33,333 nucleotides of DNA from CAXGTL01 sp964012725 (GTDB lineage: Archaea; Nanobdellota; Nanobdellia; Woesearchaeales; CAXGTL01), in assembly GCA_964012725.1 (NCBI GenBank), contig CAXGTL010000011.1, positions 1-33,333 on the forward strand. The letters are read 5' to 3'. Under the pieces are notes generated by a model that was given only the letters and a program-made list of their open reading frames with translations, ran no database searches and was not told where the DNA came from. The position numbers and the translations under genes were made by a program. Positions 17,501 to 24,620 of this stretch are shown here, piece after piece. Position 1 is the stretch's first letter; every line of letters starts with the position of its first letter.

Positions 17501-17830
17501 TTCGGTGTCTTGTTTTTTGTGTTCTTGTTGTTTTGTTTCTTTAGATTTTTCTTCTGTTTTTTCTTTTGTTTCTATTTCTTCTTCTTTTTGTGGTTGTTCT
17601 TCATCTACTTCTGCTGTAAAGAAATTTTTAATGAAATTGATGATTTTCTTACGTTTTTGTTTTAGTTCAATGTCTTCAGTAATTTTTTCTTTATTTTCTA
17701 TTTTGATTTCTTTTTTTTCTTCTTTTTTTTGTGAATTTTCTTCTTGTTTATCTGTTGTTTTTAGAACTTTATCTTGTTTATTGTTTTCTATATCTAATTT
17801 CTGTTCTTTTTCAGTCTTTTCTTCATCCAT
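14507..17830 (-). CDS. aglB: AglB/STT3 oligosaccharyltransferase with charged N-terminal extension
   Basis: This is the catalytic enzyme of archaeal N-glycosylation: it moves a lipid-linked glycan to Asn of N-X-S/T on the outer face. ATG 17830 (1107 residues) is preferred over ATG 17839, because the TATA box is 26.5 bases before 17830 and no ribosome site is present. Residues ~1-130 are almost all Lys, Glu and Gln and probably cytosolic and disordered; the first helix follows. ALDPHVFLRY (near residue 231) is the first acidic metal motif, GFSDKESLGL (near 345) the second, and WWDYG (800-804) the peptide-binding motif, within AHWWDYGYWVQTGG. About 13 helices are followed by the outside C-terminal domain. 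Archaeal AglB proteins are usually about 800-970 residues, so the excess is mostly the tail. Confidence 0.95.
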   Translation of the reverse strand: MDEEKTEKEQKLDIENNKQDKVLKTTDKQEENSQKKEEKKEIKIENKEKITEDIELKQKRKKIINFIKNFFTAEVDEEQPQKEEEIETKEKTEEKSKETKQQEHKKQDTESQQERDLELDRKKLVNFTKKNPKIFLYACCVLVFLLGLILYKFNTQNVFLLNNFIPFPLNFYGFLTFFIIIPIISLVLIYFKKYVYIGLLYVINSGFAMRIQNLGLLKDSTTQKYLPLALDPHVFLRYSKYILEYGKLFTVDTLRFFPVGADMSRETVLLPKFIVYLYKFLHFFSPSMTLELADVLYPPICFAVSLVFFFLIIKNLFNKKVALLATFILILIPSYIYRTTAGFSDKESLGLMLMFIAFYFFIIGWESKKTWKTVVFGLVSGLTTGLMGLTWGGVNFTLLIFAGFTIIQIFLKKFTKNDFYLYCSWIIPMTYLMGMTTIKFGGLFGLVKSFTSGIAYIVLLIGIVNYFLFELNIFKIKSKIQNKFPLGITSTLISLIIAIISAIIFIGPSFVFDKINGIFSDMINPFGKTRWALTVAESHQPYFTNWISDFGWAYILFFFIGAIILFYYTIKPLFDEKKINVYSILYSIAYALFLIFFTMSRYRREGQWNGETDISKALYIGSFIGFVLLIGLSYLYLFYYNKHQFNKIQLINRKYIFIIIWFIIMLVAARSALRLILMLAPITSILVAYFIISAISKTKEFSSITEYKVYKWLSIVILIFILIIAFWPFGSVVNSIPVVDKIPIINLGHSFLSTNGFVIEYASRSINQVKYTGPSYDQQWQLAGQWIRENTPEDAVFAHWWDYGYWVQTGGERTTVTDGGNWIGYWNHLMGRHALMAETQTEALEFLNMHNVTHFLVITDEVGKIGAYSSIGSDENYDRYTFIPTLGLNNQLTQETRDGMIFIYEGTAPVDEDFEYNGVEYFSRQSAIKDVFLPVKKLEVTTTDGQKRTDMQILQPYTYLFKDGVQPVQVPLNCLYYQNQLIKFDNGLNHCFMVIPSITNQGVDPNGAGLYLGEDSVNALWVNLFLLEQKDKDYPTDHFKLALNQQHPALESITQQTGINFNVAVYNGRLLGPLKIWEVSYPDDLEEKPEYLFRNYQEANLTKVTVI

Positions 17831-17852
17831 AATAATCATCTCTTTATTCTAA

Positions 17853-17860
17853 TTATATTT
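17853..17860 (-). promoter_or_regulatory. TATA box, leaderless promoter of aglB
   Basis: AAATATAA on the minus strand is centred 26.5 bases upstream of ATG 17830 and only 17.5 from ATG 17839, which decides the start. It abuts the structured element that begins at 17862. Confidence 0.55.
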
Positions 17861-17861
17861 A

Positions 17862-18033
17862 ATCCAAAAATCCTACTTCGTTTTACTCACTTTGTTCGTA
17901 AAACTTCGCCTGGCCATGCCATCAATTTCTTTTAAATTAATGACATTGACGTGTCGGAAATTTGTTTGTTCACAAATTTCTGAGCATGATCAAGAATGTT
18001 CCATTCTTGACAGCACAGACGGATATTTTGAAT
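17862..18033. repeat. Structured intergenic element, copy 2 (172 bp)
   Basis: The ends ATCCAAAAATCC and GGATATTTTGAAT pair as in copy 1 (one mismatch plus a bulge). Hairpin A is GTTTTAC paired with GTAAAAC; relative to copy 1 both arms changed together, which supports a conserved fold. Shared blocks are CTGGCC-x-TGCCAT and CAGACGGATATTTTG. The inner part is longer, with two further perfect hairpins: GAAATTTGT with ACAAATTTC, and TCAAGAATG with CATTCTTGA (loop TTC). It fills nearly the whole gap between the stop at 18042 and the aglB TATA box. Confidence 0.65.
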
Positions 18034-18041
18034 AAAATATT

Positions 18042-18599
18042 TTAATCCATTACTTTTAAAAAACTATAAACAAATCTTTCTCTTAAAACTGTAAGATCTG
18101 AGTTATCTTCACTTTGAATAATAAAACATTTACCTTGTTTAAATATCTTTGATTCATCACCACTTTGTATTAATACAACGTCTGCTTCTGCATTATCACA
18201 ATCAATAATAGGTAATTGTTCAGGACAATCCTTTTCCTGTGTACATGATAAAACTGGCCTAATATTGTTTTGATAAAATAAAGACCTTAAATATTCTAAA
18301 GTATAAGACTTGTCAAGACCTTTATTTTCTGGATTATAAGTTACATATACTTTTGGAGTTGTAATTAAAATTGGTGTTGAATTAAGATCTTCAAGGTCTT
18401 TTGGTAAATAGTTGAATAAAAACTGTTGTTTATTAATAATAGTTGTCCAACCATTTTGTGTTAAAGTGAAGTCAAAACCATTATGTTCTTCTTTATTTTC
18501 TTGAGAAGTTTTCCAAATAGCAAAAACACTAAATACCATAATAAATAAGATAAATAAAGCTGCTGTTTCTTTTCTTAAAATCAATCTTTTTTTTGCCAA
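18042..18599 (-). CDS. Membrane-anchored protein of unknown function
   Basis: The protein has 185 residues. A short basic N-terminus (KKRLILRK) precedes one hydrophobic helix (about 13-31), with the rest predicted outside or as a soluble domain. That domain contains FLFNYLP, three or four cysteines in a short span (SCTQEKDCPEQLPIIDCDNAE) that could form disulfides, and DVVLIQSGDESKIFKQGKCFIIQ. I do not recognise a family; the overall form recalls small anchored proteins common in DPANN genomes. The start is TTG, supported by AGGGGT seven bases upstream and by lysines just after it. It lies immediately upstream of aglB on the same strand, separated by structured element copy 2, so a link to glycosylation or export is possible but unproven. 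Confidence 0.8.
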   Translation of the reverse strand: MAKKRLILRKETAALFILFIMVFSVFAIWKTSQENKEEHNGFDFTLTQNGWTTIINKQQFLFNYLPKDLEDLNSTPILITTPKVYVTYNPENKGLDKSYTLEYLRSLFYQNNIRPVLSCTQEKDCPEQLPIIDCDNAEADVVLIQSGDESKIFKQGKCFIIQSEDNSDLTVLRERFVYSFLKVMD

Positions 18600-18678
18600 T
18601 ATATTACCCCTTTAAATTGTCCCTTAGTTAAGTATTGGAAGGATGATTTGTTTATAAAGTTTACTTAAAGGACATATT

Positions 18679-19911
18679 TTATTTATATTTTAATATATAT
18701 TTTATAAAGTATAAGTATCTTGGTTCTTTGATTATTATCTTTATTAACATTGGTATAATATTGTCTCTATCATATTTACTTAATATTTTTTTTATTTTCT
18801 TCTGGTTAGTTAATTTGAATAAGTAATTGTAATCTTGGTTTGAAAAATTATCAAGTATTTTTCTTATTATTAAATGTATTAAAAGATCTTTATTCAGTGA
18901 TTTTCTAAGTAATTTATGATAATTTTTATTATATTTTATTGATTTTGTTAAAGCTTTGGCAGCAATTAGTGATTGTATTATACCTCCTGCTGTTGTTGAC
19001 TTAATGTGTGTTGCTGCATCCCCTAGAATATAAGTGTTTATTTTGTTTATTTTTTTATATAATTTTAGTTTTGGATTGTAGATTGGTATAAGTCCTGCTT
19101 GATAGTTTATAATTGTGTTGTTGTTGATCTTTGTTCTATGTTTTTTTTCTATCCTTTTGATGAAATCATTGAATATTTTCTTTTGGTTTGTGTAAGATGC
19201 AATACCTATTTTAGCAATAGTCTTTGATTCTGGAACAAGCCATGCAAAACCTTGTTTAAAAGGATAAAATTTTAATGTGTTTGTGTTTATGTTTTGGATA
19301 TTGTTTTTTGTTTTTATTCTTGCTTGTATACCTACTAAGTATGTTTGATGTTTAGTTTTGTGTTTTAGTTTTTGTTGTCGTTTTGTTTCATTTTCATTTT
19401 TATTTTCACTTTTATTTTGATTTTTTTTATTAATTATCTTGGAAATCTTACTTTTAGGACCATCTGATCCTATTAAATAATTAGGTGTGCAGAATATGTT
19501 TTGGTTTTTGTATTTTAGAACAATGGTTTTGTTATGTCTATTTTTTAGACGATAAAACCCTTGAAATTTATAGTTTAATTTGACCTTTGCGCCGGAATCA
19601 ATGGCTTTTTTACCTAAATACTTGTCGAATTTAGCACGATCTAAGACTAAATTTGGATGTTTTAATTTAATCTTAATGGTTTTGTTGGTCGGAGAAATAA
19701 TGTTTGCAAATTCTATCTTATTTTTAATTAAATTATTAGGAATATTTATTATTTTTTGGATAGAATTAGTCACTAACCCAGTACATTTTATAGGAGTTCC
19801 AATTTTAGAATGTTCTTCAAAAACTGTTACATTAAAACCAGCTTTTGCTAATAAATGTGCTGAATATAAGCCTGCTGGTCCTGCTCCAATGATCGCAATG
19901 TCTTTTACCAT
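18679..19911 (-). CDS. Geranylgeranyl reductase family FAD-dependent oxidoreductase
   Basis: The protein has 410 residues. IIGAGPAGLYSAHLLAKAG is the FAD-binding Rossmann motif, GTPIKCTGLV (C43) the P-x-x-C-[GT]-G-type motif of geranylgeranyl reductases, LDRAKFDKYL the second conserved block, and ILGDAATHIKSTTAGGI the third FAD motif. In archaea these enzymes saturate the isoprenoid chains of ether lipids or of dolichol; either substrate fits, and dolichol reduction would link it to the glycan genes here. Residues ~161-190 are a Lys/Asn/Gln/Glu-rich low-complexity insertion. A TATA box is centred 26.5 bases before ATG 19911, so the mRNA is probably leaderless. Confidence 0.88.
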   Translation of the reverse strand: MVKDIAIIGAGPAGLYSAHLLAKAGFNVTVFEEHSKIGTPIKCTGLVTNSIQKIINIPNNLIKNKIEFANIISPTNKTIKIKLKHPNLVLDRAKFDKYLGKKAIDSGAKVKLNYKFQGFYRLKNRHNKTIVLKYKNQNIFCTPNYLIGSDGPKSKISKIINKKNQNKSENKNENETKRQQKLKHKTKHQTYLVGIQARIKTKNNIQNINTNTLKFYPFKQGFAWLVPESKTIAKIGIASYTNQKKIFNDFIKRIEKKHRTKINNNTIINYQAGLIPIYNPKLKLYKKINKINTYILGDAATHIKSTTAGGIIQSLIAAKALTKSIKYNKNYHKLLRKSLNKDLLIHLIIRKILDNFSNQDYNYLFKLTNQKKIKKILSKYDRDNIIPMLIKIIIKEPRYLYFIKYILKYK

Positions 19912-19933
19912 ATTTTGTGGGTAAAAGAAAGAG

Positions 19934-19941
19934 TATATAAT
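19934..19941 (-). promoter_or_regulatory. TATA box, leaderless promoter of the reductase gene
   Basis: ATTATATA on the minus strand is centred 26.5 bases upstream of ATG 19911, with no ribosome site between. Confidence 0.55.
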
Positions 19942-19962
19942 TATTTGTTTTATGTATTATTG

Positions 19963-20003
<41 letters not shown>

Positions 20004-20009
20004 GATTAT

Positions 20010-22859
20010 TTATTTAATGTTATTATTATTTTTACTTCTACTTTTATCTATAACAATTAAAATTATCAGAATTATGATTCCAACAGCAATATAATATAAG
20101 TATTCTTTAATATAATCAATAAAAAAGATAATTACTATTAAGATTAGAATTATTAGTAAACCCCAAGATATATTTTTCCAAAGATTTTCAGGCATTTTCA
20201 TTAAAGATTTAAGTTTAGCTTTCTGTTTTATTCCTTTCTTTGATTTATTTTTCTTTAGTTTTTTATTTGTCTTTTGTTTTACTTTTTTTGATGCTTTTGT
20301 ACTTAAACTCTTTGTTTTGGATTTTTTACTTTTTTTTACTTTTTGTTGTCCTGGTTTTTTAGTGAACATATTTATTATAAAAATAAGTACAAATAAAATA
20401 ATAAGTCCAAGTAAAAAATAATAAAGATAATATGAATAAGATGAACCATAACTAAAGATTGTTTGTTTAATTTGTTGTAATGTAAAGAGGTTATCTGTTT
20501 CTTGTTCTGTATCTGGAGCTAAAGTATAATTATAATTCATAAATTGTGGACCTTGAGCTGTTTGATTTATTTCTGTTGTTGATTGTTCCTGTTCTTGTGT
20601 AAAATTAAATATATTTGAAACAAATGGTATTGATGTGATTGATTCCATTGATGGCATTGTTAATGGTTGAATACCTGTAATATTGATATTAAATTTACTT
20701 AAACCTTCTTCAAAATGTGGTTGAGCAAAGTAAAAAGAAAAACCAAGTGCTGAAATAATTATTAAAATTAAAACTATCCAAAGTAGTGCTTTGAAAAATG
20801 ATAATAATGGTGAGGATGATGGTTTTTGTGTTTGTTGTAATGTTTGTTTAAGCTTTAGTTCTTGTTTTTTTTGTTTTGATTGTTGTTTTCCTACCTGTGT
20901 TTTTGCTGTTTTTTGTATTTTTTGTTTTTGTTTTGTTTGTTGAAAATCTAATTCATATCCTTTTTCAAGATGTGAATCTTTAAATTTAATTCCTGAACTT
21001 AAAAGTAATTTAAATGGTTCTTTTGATTTACTTTTTGATCTTTTAAATAACTTGTTTTTAAGGTTTATAAAAAGTTTTTTAACATTTTTTATAAATTGTT
21101 CAATCTTTAATAAGATTAATGATTTTGATTTTGTCTTTCCTTTTGATATATTTTTTAACTTTTCTTTTGTTGTATCTTTTTCTATTTCTTTTTCTGTAGT
21201 TGTTTTTTTCTTTGTTTTAGTTTGGGATTTACCTTTTAATTTCTCAGAAGATAAGTATATTACTAAAATAACTAATGCTGCTATAATAAGAATTATACAC
21301 ATAGCAAATATAATATATTTTAAATTAAATATCTTACTTAATGCTGTTTGTTTTTTTATTATTAATGTTGATGAATAAGTAAAATTACCTGTATTAGCTA
21401 ATAATAAAGCTTCAAACTTATTTTTAGTTGTATTTTCTGGTAGATTAACATTAATCTTAATAGCAATTTTTTCACCTGGAGGTAATATTACTTTATCTGA
21501 TCCTAAAGAAAATATTTGTTCACTATCTTCAATTGCAAGGTCATATGTTGCTTTAAGTACACCTTTATTTTTTAATTCTATTTCTAATTGTGTAATATTT
21601 TCTGTTATCAAAAGTTCATTTTCTAAAGGTATTATTTCATAACAAGACTCTGTGGATTTATTATTACATTCTTCTATCATTTGTAATAAAGTTTCTATGT
21701 CTAGGATTTCGTCTTGATCTGTTGTGTTTGTTGTTGAATCTGTATTGACTGTTGAATCTGTATTACTTGTACTATCTACATCATCTGTGTCTGTTGTTTC
21801 ATCTGGATCTCCACAATCACTAATAGTAATATTTGAATAATATTTTTTATCTAAAGAAGAACCTTTTTGTTTTAATACAAAAATTGCAGGATATATATCA
21901 TTTGAACCTTTTGGAGGAAAGGATGTAAAATTAAGATCATATCCTGTTTTTGGACCTAATGTAATAGTTTTAATTGGAAGATCTAAATATTTTGATGCTT
22001 TATCTTGTACAGATAACACTAATGTTTGTGGATTATTATAATTATTTTCAATATGAAATGATTCTATGTATTCTTTTTGTTCACAAAATTCATACTTTTT
22101 ATTAATATCAATTGAAAAATTAAGACTTGGTACAACATTTACATTAAAGTAAGTTGTTGCTTTTAGTTCTGTATTTTTTGTATTTATTACTAATTTATTT
22201 TTTGTTGATCCATGATAATCACAAGGAGGTGTAAAATAAATATATAACATTTGTTCTGTATTTGGAAGAAGTACAAATGAATCTGTGTTTGCTGTAAGAT
22301 ATTTTTTAATTTCTCTTTCAGGTTTAAAATCAATTTCAAACTCTTCTAAAAATGAACCTATATTTTTAATTTTATATGAATATACTAATGAATCACAGGA
22401 ATCTCCTGTTTGATCACTATTAACAGGAATTACTTCAAAATTAGAACATCTATTGATATTTACATTTTGTGTTATTTTTTTTGTAAGTCCTAATTCATCT
22501 GAAACAAAAAGATCTAAAGGAAATGAACCCTGTTCATCACATGGAGCATTAATTGCAGTATATAATGTGTGTTGTTTTCCTGAATCAATTTTTATATTTG
22601 ATGAAGTTAAAGATGAGAATTTAGATGCTTTATTACCTAAATTTAAAGCATAAGTATGGCCTAAATGACCTATATTTTTAAGATTTATTTGATTAAGATA
22701 AGTTGAGCATTGACACATATTAATTTCTTGATTATTAGATGATAAAATGAAGTCATCTGCTGCTAAAGATGAATACGAGAATGATATTATAAATAAAAGT
22801 GTTAATAATGAAATTAGAATAATAGAATTACTATTTTTATTACCCATCCCCCTTGCCAT
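20010..22859 (-). CDS. Large sequon-rich membrane protein with Ig-like repeats and Lys-rich cytosolic parts
   Basis: The protein has 949 residues. A signal peptide (to about residue 34) precedes four tandem ~110-residue Ig/NEW3-like modules, three of them starting near a Cys, with APCDEQGS and PPCDYHGS in matching places, and a Thr/Ser/Asp-rich linker around 352-385. Helices are predicted near 509-535, 690-712, 805-830 and two near 895-940. Parts between helices 1 and 2 and between 3 and 4 are Lys-rich and probably cytosolic. Twelve N-X-S/T sequons lie in predicted outside parts (eight in the ectodomain, four in the loop after helix 2), so it is a good AglB substrate candidate. The alternating outside/inside layout is unlike a simple S-layer protein. 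Start 22859 is tentative; an ATG at 22847 is also possible. Confidence 0.85.
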   Translation of the reverse strand: MARGMGNKNSNSIILISLLTLLFIISFSYSSLAADDFILSSNNQEINMCQCSTYLNQINLKNIGHLGHTYALNLGNKASKFSSLTSSNIKIDSGKQHTLYTAINAPCDEQGSFPLDLFVSDELGLTKKITQNVNINRCSNFEVIPVNSDQTGDSCDSLVYSYKIKNIGSFLEEFEIDFKPEREIKKYLTANTDSFVLLPNTEQMLYIYFTPPCDYHGSTKNKLVINTKNTELKATTYFNVNVVPSLNFSIDINKKYEFCEQKEYIESFHIENNYNNPQTLVLSVQDKASKYLDLPIKTITLGPKTGYDLNFTSFPPKGSNDIYPAIFVLKQKGSSLDKKYYSNITISDCGDPDETTDTDDVDSTSNTDSTVNTDSTTNTTDQDEILDIETLLQMIEECNNKSTESCYEIIPLENELLITENITQLEIELKNKGVLKATYDLAIEDSEQIFSLGSDKVILPPGEKIAIKINVNLPENTTKNKFEALLLANTGNFTYSSTLIIKKQTALSKIFNLKYIIFAMCIILIIAALVILVIYLSSEKLKGKSQTKTKKKTTTEKEIEKDTTKEKLKNISKGKTKSKSLILLKIEQFIKNVKKLFINLKNKLFKRSKSKSKEPFKLLLSSGIKFKDSHLEKGYELDFQQTKQKQKIQKTAKTQVGKQQSKQKKQELKLKQTLQQTQKPSSSPLLSFFKALLWIVLILIIISALGFSFYFAQPHFEEGLSKFNINITGIQPLTMPSMESITSIPFVSNIFNFTQEQEQSTTEINQTAQGPQFMNYNYTLAPDTEQETDNLFTLQQIKQTIFSYGSSYSYYLYYFLLGLIILFVLIFIINMFTKKPGQQKVKKSKKSKTKSLSTKASKKVKQKTNKKLKKNKSKKGIKQKAKLKSLMKMPENLWKNISWGLLIILILIVIIFFIDYIKEYLYYIAVGIIILIILIVIDKSRSKNNNNIK

Positions 22860-22959
22860 ATGTTATACCTTTTTTTGTTGATTATGTTTATTATTATGAA
22901 TTTTATTACTATTTTACCTTTCTTGTAATTTTACTATAATAATAATTTACTATTTTATT

Positions 22960-22997
22960 AAAAAAAATAAAAGAAAAAAAAATAAAAAGCTAAAAAA
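22960..22997 (-). terminator. Oligo-T terminator after the S-layer-like gene
   Basis: Immediately past the stop at 23001 the minus strand has four T-runs (five to eight T each) with hardly any other bases. Archaeal RNA polymerase stops at such tracts without a hairpin. Confidence 0.6.
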
Positions 22998-23000
22998 CTT

Positions 23001-24308
23001 TTAGTAGTAACTTTTATCTTCTTCTTCTAGGTCTTCTTCGTCTTCTCTTAATTTGTTGAATCCGATTATTAAACCTAAAATAACTAATAAAACTACTAAT
23101 GCAACTAGACCATATTCAAGTACTCTTTTGTAACTAACTTTAGTTTCAGTTGAACCAGCGATGTTTAATTCTGCAGCTTCTTCTTTAACCATGTTTCCTT
23201 CTGAGTCTTTTACTTTGATTGATACTAGTTGTTTACCTACTTGTGCATCATCTTTTGCTGTTGCAAGTACTAAAACAGTTTTTGTGTTACCAGCTTGTAC
23301 AACTACTGAAGTTTCTTGTGCTTTTACTTCAGATGCCCAATCTCCTAATGCTTCAGCACTTATAACAAATGCTTTTGATGTTTCAGCACTATTTGAAATT
23401 ACTACTGGGAATGTTGCTGTTCTTTGGCTATCACTTAAAACTTGCATACCGCTTATGATGTTAACAGCAGATACTTGAGTTTTTGCTTCTACTTGACATC
23501 TATCTGAGTCTGATTCTACAACAGTTATTGTTCTTTTTGATGTTTCTCTACCATTGTCTCCATCAAATAAAACTTCAACTTCTAGTTCATATTCTCCGCC
23601 TTTTGCACAAGGTGGAATTTCAAAACTAAGTGGTTCTGTTGATTGATCATCATCAAATTCTAGATCTTTTAATAGATATGTTGAGTCCATTGCTCCTTCT
23701 AAACCTAAAACTCTTGCGATAACTTTTACATCATCTTCAACTGTTCCAGGTTCACCTATATTTTCAAGTCTTACTTGAGCTGTTAATAGATCTCCTGCCA
23801 TAACTCTAGATTCTGGATGTAACATAATGTCTTTGATTTCTACCATGTGTTCATCTTCTGAAACTACTGTAAGTGAGATTTGTTCATTTAATAGATCCCC
23901 ACTACCATCGTACACTTGTACAAATAATGTTAGTTCTGGTTCTTCTAAATCTAAATCTTTTGGTAATCTTAGACTTACATCAAAATCTTTCTTATGATTT
24001 GGTCTTAGATCAACTTCTTTAACATCTTCGATACCTTCTTCATCTGCATCTTCGTACCAAAAATATATTTTCATAGTTGCATCTTCAACTTCTACACTAT
24101 CATAATTTTTTAAAGTTACTGTTACATCTAAATCATTGCCTCTTTCAGCATAAACAGTATCTTCATCTAGATCCATTTCCATATCATCGATTCTCAATTC
24201 TGTTATTTGTATTCCTTGTTCAGCTTCTTCTGCTACTGCAAAAGCACTTAACAAAAATATACTCATTAACAAAAATGTTAATCCAATCATTGTATTTTTC
24301 ATATTCAT
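23001..24308 (-). CDS. S-layer-like surface protein (COG1361-type), C-terminally anchored
   Basis: The protein has 435 residues: signal peptide (cut after about residue 26, AFAVAEE), a very acidic ectodomain of three or four Ig/CARDB-like beta modules (ITELRIDD..., DVTVTLKNYDSVEVEDA..., VEIKDIMLHPESRVMAGDLLTAQVRLENIG...), a Thr/Ser-poor stalk, and one C-terminal helix near 395-418 followed by an acidic tail ending KSYY. This layout matches putative S-layer proteins of DPANN archaea. Strong GGAGGA ribosome site, codons dominated by GCT, GTT and similar, and a strong terminator all suggest high expression. There is no N-X-S/T sequon anywhere in it, which is odd so near aglB. Start ATG 24308 has the ribosome site nine bases upstream. 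Confidence 0.85.
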   Translation of the reverse strand: MNMKNTMIGLTFLLMSIFLLSAFAVAEEAEQGIQITELRIDDMEMDLDEDTVYAERGNDLDVTVTLKNYDSVEVEDATMKIYFWYEDADEEGIEDVKEVDLRPNHKKDFDVSLRLPKDLDLEEPELTLFVQVYDGSGDLLNEQISLTVVSEDEHMVEIKDIMLHPESRVMAGDLLTAQVRLENIGEPGTVEDDVKVIARVLGLEGAMDSTYLLKDLEFDDDQSTEPLSFEIPPCAKGGEYELEVEVLFDGDNGRETSKRTITVVESDSDRCQVEAKTQVSAVNIISGMQVLSDSQRTATFPVVISNSAETSKAFVISAEALGDWASEVKAQETSVVVQAGNTKTVLVLATAKDDAQVGKQLVSIKVKDSEGNMVKEEAAELNIAGSTETKVSYKRVLEYGLVALVVLLVILGLIIGFNKLREDEEDLEEEDKSYY

Positions 24309-24620
24309 TTTTTAAATTCCTCCAATGTATGTTTTATGACTTTAATTTTTTTAAATGTCATATTTCTAATGCCATATATTACTAAAGTAGTATTCCTCCG
24401 TATTTAAGGTTTTCTATCCTTGAGTAATCATCTTCAGTAACCATTTGGAAGTTACTATTGACCTTCAAAGTTAATTGTTTGTCAACAAACAACGCCCTGG
24501 TTATACGACCACCATCACTTCTTTTTGATATTTTTTGATTTTGATTTGTGAAAATAAAATAAATTAAAACCAAGAAAACAAAGTTTTCTGGGCCCAAAAA
24601 ATTTCCAATTTTTTTGGGAA
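24309..24620 (-). other. Intergenic region with hairpins, a possible 71-codon ORF, and the S-layer promoter
   Basis: Read on the minus strand, it starts with two hairpins just after the stop at 24621: CCC-A6-TT paired with AA-T7-GGG, and CCAGAAAAC paired with GTTTTCTTGG (one bulge). Further on are TTGTTTG/CAAACAA and AGTAAC/GTTACT hairpins. An ORF at 24382-24597 has a protein-like second half (RITRALFVDKQLTLKVNSN) but no ribosome site, an N-terminus inside a hairpin, and codons (GCG, GTC, ACC) unusual for this genome. The S-layer promoter is probably the TTTAAAAAAATT stretch (about 24342-24354), followed by GGAGGA at 24318-24323. It could hold a structured RNA, a gene remnant or a small gene. 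Confidence 0.35.
24593..24618 (-). terminator. Hairpin directly after the PKD-protein gene
   Basis: CCC-AAAAAA-TT pairs with AA-TTTTTTT-GGG (one bulged base, loop of three), three bases past the stop codon, and includes T-runs on the minus strand. It is a plausible 3'-end stabiliser or terminator. Confidence 0.5.

Noticed and set aside
17448..17852. 134-codon plus-strand ORF rich in Ser, Phe and Cys
   Set aside because: It is the reverse complement of the Lys/Glu-rich tail of aglB; the composition is what antisense of AAA/GAA codons gives.
23161..23478. Plus-strand 105-codon ORF
   Set aside because: It lies wholly antisense to the S-layer-like gene, which has a signal peptide, ribosome site and domain order.
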